DNA of 64,000 nucleotides from Heterobilharzia americana (Eukaryota > Platyhelminthes > Trematoda > Strigeidida > Schistosomatidae). Each line of letters starts with the position of its first letter. The first letter of the stretch is position 1. Shown piece after piece: positions 48,363-59,335 of the stretch. Where the stretch lies: positions 2,294,001-2,358,000 of the forward strand of contig OX104130.1 in assembly GCA_944470555.2 (NCBI GenBank). Reading direction: 5' to 3'. The translations under genes and the position numbers were made by a program. A model generated the notes under the pieces. It worked only from the letters and a program-made list of their open reading frames with translations, was not told the origin of the DNA and did not search any database.

Positions 48363-48849
48363 AGAAATAACTCGTCTTACCAAACTTGATGGATAACTCA
48401 ACGATGAAATCCTAACTACGTGTAATGTAAGGCAAAAGTCAAGAATAATTACAATATTGTTCGGTCGAATACACCAGATGTACCTCCCTTCTAATAAGTT
48501 CAAGAGAAATTAACCCCATAATTACTGATGGATATACCAAAAATCTACCCTGTCGTAAAACAACTCTGCAGTTGATGCTTAGACGGACTTCAAAAGCACA
48601 CAGTGATACATAGTATTATTTACTTGATAACGTTTTGAGTATAAACATTTACTCACATTATCATATCAATGTCATCACCCAACTTTCAACAACCGATTTT
48701 TATAGTCCTATCACCCACCTCATATTCTTTGTTTTTATTACTAGTAAGATTTTCTATATCTCTGGTATAGGTGGTGCTTCATTCCTATTCCGTGTTGAGT
48801 GTTGATTCGATGAACAAAGAATCAGTACTCAACCTTTCTTAACACCCTA

Positions 48850-49560
48850 ATTCCACCCATGTTGAGAATCCAACGTAAAGTTTATGGTACTCCTTCCTTA
48901 TATGGTAACACAATAGAGGCTTTGAACTTATTTCTACTATCAACAAGACTGGAATTAGAGTGGCATTTAAACCTACAAAGTACTCAGAAATAAGCTTTAT
49001 CGGCTTACGGATCCAATTGACCAAATCAGAACAAAATAATCTTATCTATTAAATTGAATGCAATGACTGTGAAGTCAAGTTCATAAGTCAAAATAACAGG
49101 TCGGGGTTAGTGAGATTATTGGAACATAAGGATTTAGTCAAATATAGAATTATAGACCCCAATGGGAACATTAATCTAGAAAAAACATTCAGCCATTACA
49201 ATGGATACATTAACACAGAACCACACGTTAGGGTGGGATACAACCACTGTCAAGTTGGAAAAAGAGATTAATTACTGAATCAACACATATAATAGGAATG
49301 ATGCAACACCTGCACCGAAGATGCGGAAAATTTTACTTCCACTGAAACCAAAGAATATGAGGTGATAAGACTGCAAAAATCAATTGTCAGGAGGAGTGTG
49401 GTTTCTTTGGTATGATTATGAGTAATAATTTATGCTCAAAACGTCATCAAGTAAATAATACTGTATCACTGTGTTGTAAATCAAATAAAAAAAAACCTAA
49501 TATGGAATTAAATCCTACCACAGTGTCCAAGTTTTCCACTTATATTAATGAGACTTCAAG
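48850..49560 (+). pseudogene. Penelope-like element, connector and endonuclease region, decayed
   Basis: Shares 'atttctac...tagagtggcatttaaacctacaaa', 'gactgtgaagtcaagtt', 'caacacatataa', and 'taatatggaatta' blocks with 16.04-16.73 kb. It includes the GVAFKPTK-like connector. Many stops. The shared 3' end near 49530 probably marks the element's terminus. Confidence 0.7.
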
Positions 49561-49579
49561 GGACTTGCACCTACACTTG

Positions 49580-49765
49580 TGAACCTGCGGCTGATCGGTT
49601 TAGTCAGTTAACTATCGGTCAACAGATCACAGGTTCTAACACCACTCCACCTACCGAGGTTTAATCATCCGTGCAGTATCACTAACCGTGACACAGTGGG
49701 TGTGGGTCATTCCCTGATGCACATGATTACTGAGAGCATTTCGATCGCACTTACACTTGACCTAG
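49580..49765 (+). repeat. SINE family T
   Basis: 'gcggctgatcggtttagtcag' (A-box region), 'aacagatcacaggttctaacacc' (B box with one change), 'gtgcagtatcactaa', 'cacagtgggtgtgggtcattccctg'. Follows directly after the PLE remnant. Confidence 0.65.
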
Positions 49766-49799
49766 ATAAGTGCAGAATTTTGAAAGTTTAACTAATGAT

Positions 49800-51130
49800 G
49801 GTGCTAAAGAGTAAGGTAAGAAAACTATTTATTTATTCAGGGAACTGAAAAAACTTCGGCAAGCAGTTCACTTTATTTTAAAGAACTACGTCGTTGCATA
49901 AACTGTGTATACAGCTTTAAAAGTTATGATTAAGCTTGAGGGTTATGTGAAAGACGATTTTCAAAGATCCTATGTCAAACTCGAACTAATAATTCGATAA
50001 TAGCAATCTATCTGACATATAGGACTTTGGTAAAGTTCGATCACTAATTCCTATAACTTATGATTTAAGTTCATTAAAGCTACTAGGGAAACCTCGGAAT
50101 TCCTATGTATTATACTATCCAGCTCTATGAAAAGAAAAACTGGCAACGCAATGAGTTAAGCTGGTAATAACGTAAAGGATTCATTGCAGAAACAAACACT
50201 TTGAACCTGATGTAGCAAAAAAAGTAACTGACTACTACAATATATGACTAAACCCAGGTAAATGACAGTTTAAAGCCCTATGTGACCTTTGATTATCTCA
50301 TTTCCAACAGCAATATTAAACTAGTTTTCAATATCGTCTTTGCTTCCATGTAACAGTATCGAGTAGATGCGCGCGACGTTCACTGAAGAAGGTTAAAGAT
50401 AGCCAGACTGAAATGTGGCAAGAGTTCATGAAGCCTTGAACTGTATGGTTTCAGTCTTGTATGAGAGGGGAGTTGGCTTCCAGGAGACAGTTGAAACTGA
50501 CTGTTGTAAATAATCCACGTATATGACTCAAAACCGATCACAAAGAAGGAGATGGATTCACACCCACACCTTAAAACTCTCCCCTCTATCCCATGGTTTG
50601 CAACAGCTTTTGATTATGCTATTTTTGCTCCCTCACTTTTTTATATTGCTGTTTTGTAGCTCCATGTGTTGGTGTTAGGTATGGTAACTTGGGACGTTGC
50701 GCAACATTACCACGAACCGTACTGCTAACAAATGCTAACTAGATGTGGACAATAGTCGTTATCATAATTCGCCGCTTTTTCTTGCGGTGATAGTTACAGT
50801 TAAATTTCATTAATAATAATATTGTTCGCTGTAACAAGATAGCTGCCTGATCCATTCAAACCACCGCAATCAAATTCAAAAAAGTGATCTAATCAAACTC
50901 CCTTGATTAAAATAATGTTGGTTTTATCACTTCAATACCACTAGCTCTTTGTAAAGTCAAATACAGGTTTACATAGCTGCAAACGGACCTCATCAAAAAC
51001 ACAATACAGTGATGAAATAGAACCGATGCAAAACCTTTTTGTCACACAGCAAGTCAACCTACCTAACAAGTGCTTCTTATTTTTAAACATTTTCAGTTGC
51101 AGAACTAAATTTACGAGGAATTTCTAATTA
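49800..51130. other. No recognisable feature
   Basis: AT-rich sequence. No terminal exon for the minus-strand Rab gene B could be recognised here, although its last exon may lie in this direction. Confidence 0.4.
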
Positions 51131-51132
51131 TT

Positions 51133-51350
51133 TCTCATCATCAGAGACCGACACCACTTAGGGAACCATTGGAAACTTAGGAGAACTGGACAGCTGTTTC
51201 ACTTTTAGTATAGGACTCCTCAGCAGCGCGCATCTATGACCCCTCCAGGGACCCAACATAGGACCCTCAGGTTCCGCGGCTCACGCGGTACCATCAAGCG
51301 ACTGGCTCAGAATCCAGTGGTCCACATTTCCTACCTCTATCAGTTTAGGA
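51133..51350 (-). repeat. SINE family S
   Basis: Minus copy: 'accgacaccacttagggaacc', 'ggacagctgtttcac', 'cagcagcgcgcatctatgacccc', degenerate B box (rc 'acccaacataggacc'), 'accatcaagcgactggctcag'. Confidence 0.65.
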
Positions 51351-51488
51351 TGCAGAGAGACCTCCATACAGTGCCGTCATTGAGTAACAGTCCTCATGTC
51401 CAACTTGGTTGGCCCCACCGGTCATGGCTTTTCATCAGAACTTCGAGAATCTCATTTTGAAGCAAGTCACTAATGAACACCATAGAGT

Positions 51489-51650
51489 AATTTAGAGGCT
51501 TGTGGGGATTTATTTATGGATTTCAGGTTGGTATTTTTCATACTGGGATAAACAGCTGTCCAGTGCTGCCAGTTTGTGGTGAATACCAACCTCAAATCAA
51601 CAAATAAATCCCCGCAAACCTCTAAATTGAATTCCTCATCAATTCCAATA
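51489..51650. repeat. SINE S tail foldback (imperfect palindrome)
   Basis: 51489-51535 and 51582-51628 are inverted copies of the family S tail, matching at 42 of 47 positions by eye, with a 46-nt loop that holds the end of an S body ('aaacagctgtccagtgctgccag'). Confidence 0.8.
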
Positions 51651-51854
51651 TCTCACATAAATAAACAGACTCATCTTCATCCACTACCATCCCCTATTTT
51701 ATCAAGGATGTTAAAGGTTTTTAAAAAGCTAAGAAATCAAAGTTTCATATGATCAATAATGAAGTGACCTACAAAGACATGTAGACAAACTGAGATTCTC
51801 TCACAACAGTGCATTGGCTCTAGTTGTCTGAGCCATTTTAATGGTGTAGACACC

Positions 51855-52120
51855 TGGGGGCACTGAAGAGCTTTTTCGTAGGGAAGTGTGGACTATTAGA
51901 TCCTGATCCAGTGACTCAACAGTAAAGACTTGAGCACGGAATCTGAAAGTCCTAGGTTCAATCCCTGGTGGGTTCACTGGTGCGCACTGCTGAGGCGGCC
52001 TATACGAGGACGAAACAACTGTCCAGTTCTCTCACGTTTTCAATAGTTCTTCAACTTATCCCAATCCATGATGAATACCAACTTGAAATCACTAAATAAA
52101 TCCCCACAACACGTCGAACT
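51855..52120 (+). repeat. SINE family S, good copy
   Basis: A-box region 'gtgactcaacagtaaag', B box GGTTCAATCCC near 51957-51967, 'ggtgcgcactgctgagg', 'gaaacaactgtccagttctc' and tail 'gatgaataccaacttgaaatc', 'aaataaatcccc'. It ends about 100 bp from exon 5 of Rab gene B, inside its downstream intron. Confidence 0.72.
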
Positions 52121-52216
52121 AAAACCTTATACTATGAACAGGTTATAAGCAAACTAAACAGTTGAACACGTCATAGAGACTAAATACGCAACAATAACAT
52201 TGGTAATACAACTCAC

Positions 52217-52911
52217 TTTACGAACAAGTTCTACGAATGCATCACGAACATTCTCACTTGTTTTTGCGCTAGTTTCCACAAAAAGTGATCCAAGTCTTCG
52301 AGCGAAATCTGAACCTTCTTTTTTCGAAACTACACGGCCATCCTAAGGATAGAACAGTAGAAAATATATATAGCTGAAAGAAACAAACCAAATCAATTTT
52401 GTTCCCGACAAGCATTTTCAAAAGCCGACCACCACAGAACTGTTCTGTTTGTTCAGCCCAATACTTTACCCCCGAAAGACTTTGTACAGAAGTAACATCA
52501 TATACTAGAAAAGGAAAACAGTGAAGTTTAGGCTCAAGCCAAACTCACCATAAAGAGCACCGTGAGCGTTCCGATAGAATGAAGGAGTCAGATAACCACT
52601 ATAACGTTCTGCACCAGCTGTGTCCTAGTAAAATAAAACAAGAAATTGTTTATGTACTTGAAGTATGAAGCCTACCCATATATTAAACTGAACCGTCTCA
52701 CCATCTACAACCAATTGATATGGTATAAAATCGAATCCAATAGTGGCTGCCTCATTGTGTATAAACTGATCGTCAACAAACCGACGAATTAAACTGTGTA
52801 ACAAAATAAGTTAAACGCCTAAAATTGGTCACTGAAAGCAAACCTGGTCTTCCCCACTCCCGAATCACCTAAAAGAATGAGCTTGATTCTTATAGATTCT
52901 TCGTTGACCAT
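52217..52911 (-). CDS. Rab-type small GTPase (gene B), five exons, 3' end missing
   Basis: Rab family GTPase, Rab18-like in the switch and G4 regions. Minus-strand exons in order: 52911-52844, 52793-52676, 52624-52549, 52504-52389, 52342-52217; introns are GT-AG, 50, 51, 44 and 46 bp. The joined product is 168 residues. Motifs: GDSGVGKTS P-loop, TIGFDF switch I, WDTAGAERY, VGNKIDL and ETSAK. The catalytic Gln is Ala. Exons 2-5 match gene A in length and phase exactly; only exon 1 differs (68 against 104 nt). The start is the ATG at 52911, 3 nt after a splice acceptor. The frame meets a donor at 52216, so the prenylated tail is in a missing downstream exon. The sequence is uninterrupted and conserved at all G boxes, so it is very probably functional. 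Confidence 0.94.
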
Positions 52912-52935
52912 CGTCTAAATATATCAAAGCAGCGA
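52912..52935 (-). promoter_or_regulatory. Splice acceptor just before Rab gene B start
   Basis: On the minus strand a T-rich tract ends in AG at 52916-52915, leaving only ACG before the ATG. The arrangement parallels gene A: a 5'UTR intron or a trans-splice acceptor. Confidence 0.5.
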
Positions 52936-53189
52936 TAGTAGTAATAGAGATTATTCAAATAAAAATGACATCAAATTATTCAAAGATATTACCAAACTTC
53001 CAGGTGTGAAAGGATGAGGAATTCGTAGACTAATCCAGACTAGTTTGTTTAACTAGGAACCTGGAAGTTTATCGTGACTCAGGTTGTTGCACCTCTTAAG
53101 AGAATTTATAAAATAAATGAGAAAACGGAGGTAATAAAAAAAAGTCAGGTGATCAATTTAGGAAGGCAAGTTAAAACGTAATGATGCTT

Positions 53190-53790
53190 TGATTCGAAGT
53201 TTATCCGCACAACCTATAACTTAGAGAACGCAGATGGCAAAGTCCTGTTAGGTGACGATGCTGAAAGACGCACTTCAAGGGAAAACCAGAGTGTACCTGC
53301 TGCAGTTCATTTCATTGTATTACACAGCTGTGAAACATTACCATTGAAGATAGAGGACATGAGGAGGCTTCAAGTGTCTAACCACCGTTACTTTAGAAGC
53401 ATATGCCATGTCCTAATGACGCGACACCAGTGACCTAGAAATCAGGTACAGATTTTTGGGCAGAAGCGAATAGTCACTTGATAAGGTTGCGAACCTTTGC
53501 TGACTGAGGTAACTGGGACATGTGTTGTCCATGCTTAGTCATCGTCGACCTCGATGCACAATGTCAGTTGAAGTAGGTTCAGGCCGGATAATGCTTAGGG
53601 TGGCATTGGTCTATGAAGTCTTTGAATGTGAGTCTGAGTAGTGTAGGAGAATGCAAACTACCGAGTGGGGATCCTTGCAACAGCCGAAATCGGTGGCTGG
53701 GAACTTTTTATGGATATGGTTGAGAATAGATCTCAATGGTGCAGATGCATCCACAGATTATCTTCATCTTAGTCGACTAGCAACCAACAC
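53190..53790 (+). pseudogene. RTE-like C-terminal fragment
   Basis: Plus reading with frameshifts: SCETLPLKIEDMRRLQVSNH (matches CETWPLKVEDMRRLQVFDH of the intact copy), then a GHVLSMLSHRRPRCTMS-like stretch and a cattgatctcaatggtgcagatgcatcc end. Inactive. Confidence 0.8.
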
Positions 53791-53799
53791 CTGTCATAT

Positions 53800-53968
53800 T
53801 TCATGACCTGAAGGGGGCAGCTGACTGTCGACTGTGAGGTGTTGTGGTAGTGTCCGGCTGTGAAAAGAATCTGGCAAGTATGTAGTTCGAATCAAAGCTT
53901 TCTACCCAAATTTACGCAGCCGCATAAGGGCTTATGTGTGGCTGTCATTTGAATTGAGTTGCAGTAGA
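53800..53968 (+). pseudogene. RTE-like RT palm fragment, separate copy
   Basis: Reads a decayed D..DREVLW..C, then IKAFYPNLRSRIRAYVWLSF (intact copy: LKALYSNTCGHVRAYGELS). It follows a C-terminal fragment in the same orientation, so the order is not that of one element. Confidence 0.65.
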
Positions 53969-55745
53969 CAGACTCGATAAATGTTATATACTTGCTCGGT
54001 ACTCCGTTCACAGAACTACCACAATACCCCACGGTCAACAGAATATGTCACCTTCACGACAAGAAATATGGCAAGTGATGGACACTGGTAGGCATGCCTG
54101 TATTCCACAACCTGTCGGAAGGTGAAAATATGGTCGATGCACCCTCGTCTTGTCCAGGTCTGAAAACAGCCTGGTTTTACGAGCTCCAGTTAGGTATCGG
54201 ATAACTATGGGTCCTAGGATCGTGGAAAGGATGTTCCTCTATGATTGTCGCAGTAAGATTTCTCTCCCTTCTTATAGACTGGGATGATCAGTAAAGTACA
54301 CCAGTCTGACGGCACTACCTCCGATTCCATACACTACCTAGTACCTACATCACTCGCATCAGTACTTTCCTATATCCATCCTTGGAAACTGCAGGTGGCA
54401 AACTGTCGGGTCCTATGGTTTTCCATCGTTTTACATCCGACACAGCCTTCTTAACTTCAAGATTTGGATGCTGGATAACTGAGTTGTTTTGGGCCAGTTG
54501 GACTGTGCTTTAAAGTTTCGCCCAATGTTTCAGAGATCTGTCCTGAAACGTTATTAGCGTCGGTAATCGTTTCACTAACCATTATTTTCTTCTTGCCGGC
54601 ATCCTTAATAAGCCTAAATAGTTGTGGGGTTTTACCTAACGCCCGTGACTTAATCTCTCTCGCTTTCGCCACGCAACACTGCTCCCGATCATTGGAAGAC
54701 CCTTAGTCAATTTACGTTCCAGCTACTTCTCGTACCAATCAGTTCGGATGACGTTGTGGAAATGCAAAGATGTTTCCTAACCTTCGAACGGATGCTACCA
54801 ACCATCTTTCCCACTGTTTCTATAACCGCTGAATATGACGCTAGACTTCCTCAGGATGAAGATTGGTGTCAGGTTTGGACAAATGCTTAACTGTTCCTTT
54901 CCTAAATACATACTTGGTGTTCTCATCTCCCAATAGAGCACCCACAGGCTCATCTACTTTCTGTTTCTGCAACCAGTGAGGCACAGATATACACGTCCCT
55001 GTACTAACGCGTGATCAGAGTTCAAACGGATACTTCATAAATAGAGAAACTTCCATAGACCCTCTCAAACGATGGCTTGTAACAATATGACCTATATGTG
55101 TCTATCGTTGCCTTGAAATCAGTGGGCGCTATATGAGACAGTGTCTCTCCTGATGCTTGAAGTCAGAGCCGGGTAGAAACGAGCCAGTGATAGAGCGAAA
55201 CAGCAGCAGACGATCACAGTTGTCGGGTTTTTGTCATGCGATTCCGTAGAGGTGTCCCCAAAAGGCCTATCGACTGGCTCAGCTTCGCTACTTGAGTGTT
55301 AAATTCACTTGCTATTATGACTATGTGTGAACGTTTTGCTTTCTGTAGCAAAATTAACACCTTTTCAGCGAATTCATCCTTTGGATCATCCGAACTGCGG
55401 TCAGTGGGAGCGTATATGCGAATACTTATCGACTAGTCTCATGATCCTTCCTGGCTTTACAGATTTATTCAGTTGAACGGAACACACTGCCGTTGATCGG
55501 TATCCAGTGAAGGAGTGCACTTTCGGCCCTGTAACTATGCTATGCCTACACCAACAAGTCTACGAGAGCTAGCCATTGGGTCTCCGGACACTCATGAAGT
55601 GAATTTTGAAGATTCACTGCAATGGCCAGGTGAGGTCAATTTGATAACCACACTCGGGTCCTGTATACCTGTCTCACAGATACAGAAGACTCTCGTTGTT
55701 CGATTTGGCATAGGGTTCGGACGTTGAAAGCACTAATGAAAAACG
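53969..55745 (-). pseudogene. RTE-like endonuclease to RT, decayed
   Basis: Minus strand from 55745 down: endonuclease start with CETGIQDPSVVIKLTSPGH and a FTS.VSGDPMASS block, YAPTDRSSDDPKDEFAEKVL and ASEFNTQVAKLSQS (GDFNAQ catalytic block changed to SEFNTQ). Then linker and RT start (54457-54672: KAREIKSRALGKTPQLFRLI, KKIMVSETITDANN), and DSVDRGVLW...VPSKYIT, stopping at about 53969. The 5' end is near the true start of the endonuclease. Many stops. Confidence 0.82.
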
Positions 55746-55838
55746 AGAGCAGGATCTTAGGAAACTGGGAATTAGATTTCAATGGCTCGGACGGTTGAAA
55801 ATGGTAGTGGGATTAAACGTTGAAGAAACTGTAAAGGC

Positions 55839-56432
55839 TTGGCATTACTATTAGGACGTGAAGGTAAAGTAGGAGACAAAATTGAGGAGGATCGGTTACG
55901 TTTGATTGGCTCTTGTATACTACTGAAAGCATGCGGCCAGTTGATACTTCATGGCTGCCCATACAGTGGAAGGCTAGTTCTTCTGAAGGTACCTGAAAAA
56001 GGGGCAGAACCCTTTGGATATCTCTTTGAGGCCTGTCAAACGCACAGCCTTTTGCGAATTTTTGTTTCAGATTTGGCTGTTCTAACGCCAGATGAGGAGA
56101 ACCCATACCGCCGGCATCTGAAAACCCTAGAGCAGGATGGAGTGTGCTATTTTTCAGGCCAAACTTTTCTAATCCCCACTTCCCATAGGAAAGGAAGTAT
56201 CAGCATGATATTGTTGGTCAAATGTAAGAAAAACCTTACTGTCGTCACACTCCATCCAGCAGGCAGCACAACTTCACCCTCTGAGACCCATTATATCGTA
56301 GCAATTTACACAATAACGGTAACTACTTTGGTCTTACCAATGGCCGACAGCCGTTTCTGGTATGGTAGGATCTCGAGGAAAAAGGGTTGCAGCGAGCGTA
56401 GTTCGTTGGGTCATTGTTATATACAAGCCTGA
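55839..56432 (+). other. Unidentified 197-codon open frame
   Basis: The longest open frame in the window that I cannot tie to a retroelement. I do not recognise a domain. A 106-codon frame overlaps its end in another phase (56362-56682) and a 97-codon frame lies opposite (55813-56106). It sits next to the decayed RTE start and could be part of an unknown repeat or 5'UTR. No splice pattern or codon bias argues for a gene. Confidence 0.25.
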
Positions 56433-57108
56433 CCACCAGTCAAGTAGCAGCTATCGGTCGGATATCGACAAACCATGTCTAAAGTTACACAAGACACCGA
56501 GAAACAAACAAAAGATTCTAATAAAGTTGCCACAAACTTTAAATTTAATAGGGTGTTTTTGTACGTCGGTGACGAAAGGGGAACAGAAGTTCGTTCAAAT
56601 AATACAAGCTACTAATACGATATATCATGCAACTGAGTTGGTAGCAATAATGCGGTACACTTTTAAGAGACTTTCTTGGTAAATGTTACCAGTACCGAAG
56701 CCCATCCATTCTCTGTAGTATTCTTAAACACCACGTCCAGTGTCCAAACCTTGCACAACATCAACTGTCGAGGTTATTTAAGACGAATTTAGTGCAACTT
56801 CTCCAAGTAAACCTGAAGCATTTAGAGGGATATCGATACATTTTTCGGGGTGAAATTTATCACAGAAATTAACATATATGCTTCTGATGCTACAAATTCG
56901 ATTAAGATAGTTCTGTGAGTTTACGATGACGAACAGGTTCGAGAAGACAGTAAGATACGTAAAGAAGCAATTTCAAATTTTTAATGACCGAAGATGTTGG
57001 GGAATAAACCAATTGAGAGATCGTGGTAAATATTGCTGAGTTGTCAACCAAGTCATCATGATGGAACAAATTGACACAGGTTTTTTCATGACAGGTGACC
57101 ACATATTT

Positions 57109-57121
57109 AAAAAAGTTGCAA
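57109..57121 (+). repeat. 13-bp target-site duplication (left) of a short insertion
   Basis: AAAAAAGTTGCAA, repeated exactly at 57288-57300. Confidence 0.88.
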
Positions 57122-57287
57122 TCAATCAAATCAATCGATATCAACATAAGACCAGGCATACCACGTAACGGTCCGAGTTGCCACAGAAGTAGCGGATGTG
57201 TCATGCCTCTTGAGAGAGTGAGCAACAGTTGCCCTGTCCGACCTTGTGCAGGGGACTGCCAACCATCTCTCCTTTTCTGATGCACAC
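57122..57287 (-). mobile_element. 166-bp SINE-like insertion with RTE 3' tail
   Basis: Flanked by a perfect 13-bp target duplication. On the minus strand the last ~50 nt (GTGGCAACTCGGACCGTTAC, GTATGCCTGGTC, TATGTTGAT) matches the 3' end of the RTE at 44.63-44.67 kb. It ends in a GATT-type repeat tail. The first ~110 nt does not match the RTE 3'UTR in this window and has no clear tRNA boxes. Best reading: a SINE or chimaera mobilised by RTE machinery. Alternatively, a truncated RTE of another subfamily. Confidence 0.8.
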
Positions 57288-57300
57288 AAAAAAGTTGCAA

Positions 57301-59335
57301 GGGATAACTGTTGTTCAAACACAAACTGTAGCTAAAGCTGGGTTTGACTAATTCACATTTTGTTGTACAGGCTAACTACAAAAGGGGATTCACTGACGGA
57401 TGGGGGGATGTTAAAATGGCAGGTACTAAGCCTGTAGCCGGTCTTTACAAAGTGCCTTATGAGAAACGGTTGCACTAACTGAACTTACTCCCGCCACTTT
57501 ATAGTATAGAAAGGGATGACCTCATACTATCATTCCATATCCTTAATAACAACCACGGCACTGATAGGCTACATCTGTTTTTCCGCAGCTACAATTTATT
57601 TCTGATGCCATTACAAGAAAGTCCAAAGCCGTCATCGAATCAACTCAGTATGAAACGTTTCTCTTACCAAATGAAAACGACTGAAGCTCCATATCTCAGC
57701 AATTGTCACCAGCTCTTTTAGTGAAAAAGTTGCAGGAGGAACTAGATCTTGATTGACCTTGCTACTGCAAGAATTGAAATATAACAACCGACTCACTAAC
57801 TATACTACTGAATCTTCCATGGGGTTGTCAAAACTTCCTAGGCAAAACCAGAAATGAAGGTAAAATTACAAATAAGTTTCAGTTGAGAAGCACCACTGAA
57901 AACAACAGTCAACCTCATGGACTGTTCAAAACGAATGTTGTTTGCAAACAGATTTTATAGGAGCTGAATTCAGCTTAAATATTAATATTTAAGCACTGCG
58001 ATTATCAAACGTTACAGCTGAACTTGACGGAATACATACAATACAATGTAACTAACAAAACAACAGGGGAAAAAAAGCCGGTTACTTTTCCTAAATAACT
58101 TGGTAAATTGGAGAAAATGGAAACTTTTTAAAGTGTCATGAGTAATTTTATAAATATCACAGATCACCAGCAAAATACTACGAATATTTGAGGTATTATT
58201 TGCTATGACCTTTTGAAACTTGAAACTAATACCGTACCAGACGTTATTAGTAGGAGCTAACAGCTCGAAGAACAGATTGCTACACTGACCTTGAAGTAAT
58301 GCTCAATCCAACAATCAATATCTTTTCACGAGCTAGTGTAAACCAATTGATTTCTACACACTCGCTTCTAGGTCTTGAGGAGCGGTCCTAGGTCTTTGGT
58401 GGATTCTGATGCAGTAGGTCTACCCACTCGCCCTCTGTAGCTCTGGTTAGCACAACGGGCAGTTGGGTGTTGATTAAATTTGTAGGAACTGTATGGTTTT
58501 CCAAGGACTGTGGTGCAGATGGATTCCTCAATTGTCGTGCCATCAGACAGCTGGTCGGACTGGTTGCTGAAAGAAGATATAAAAGATGTCCAGGGAAATC
58601 AAGGAAGATGAAGTGTGAAGAAAGAAACAAAAAACAGCAAGGTAAATGAAGTGGGACGGAAAGAGAAACCTAAGTAGATTCATGGGAGATAAGTGGTGGG
58701 AAGAACTTTCATTCGGTAGTGTGAGAACATAGAGTCAGAAAGCGGAGAAGGAGCAGGTAGGATTATAGGGTGGGTCAAGGGAATAGAGATAGTGATACTA
58801 TTAGCAGATGGTTACTGGAGATGTCTGCTGGGAAGTATAAAGTTCTGTAGCGTCACACACTCCCCCAAAATCAATAGACCAGGGTTTGACGACTTTCGAC
58901 ATTGATGCTGTCCATGATAGTTTAGCTGGACTCACTAAGCTGAACGCACCCGGTCAAGCATCCTCATCATTTGGCACGCTGTCGTGTTACGTTGCCCTAC
59001 TCGTGTTCGACTCTCTAGCCAGTTAGTTGGAACGCATCGGTATTATGGCACAACCATCCAAACATACTATTCCATCCGACTACGCTATCGTGTTCTTCCT
59101 TGGTCTCGTATTCGTGGGTATATAACAAGTCCGAATAATTAGTGATTGGTCTTTGCGTCTTTCAGTTCGCACCAGGACAAATCCTAAAGTTCAAACGGTC
59201 AAAATGGTTCTGACGGAGAAGCCTTCGCTTGACTGACTTCCGCGCCTACAGTCCGTGGATCACCACTCCTTGTGGTTTTTAACCTGTTGTACAACTAAAG
59301 AAAGGTGAAAAAGTGGCGATTAAAATATAAAAATT
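57301..59335. other. Mostly unrecognised; CR1 3'UTR at the right end
   Basis: From about 59150 to 59335 the sequence is probably the 3'UTR of the CR1-like element (minus). An 80-codon minus frame at 58388-58630 has no recognised domain. Nothing else is supportable. Confidence 0.4.

Noticed and set aside
53800..55745. Twin-priming inversion of one RTE copy
   Set aside because: The RT palm segment is covered twice by the pieces that would have to be complementary, so two copies are needed.
56902..57324. 140-codon minus-strand frame
   Set aside because: It runs through the 166-bp insertion and both target duplications, so it cannot be an ancestral gene.
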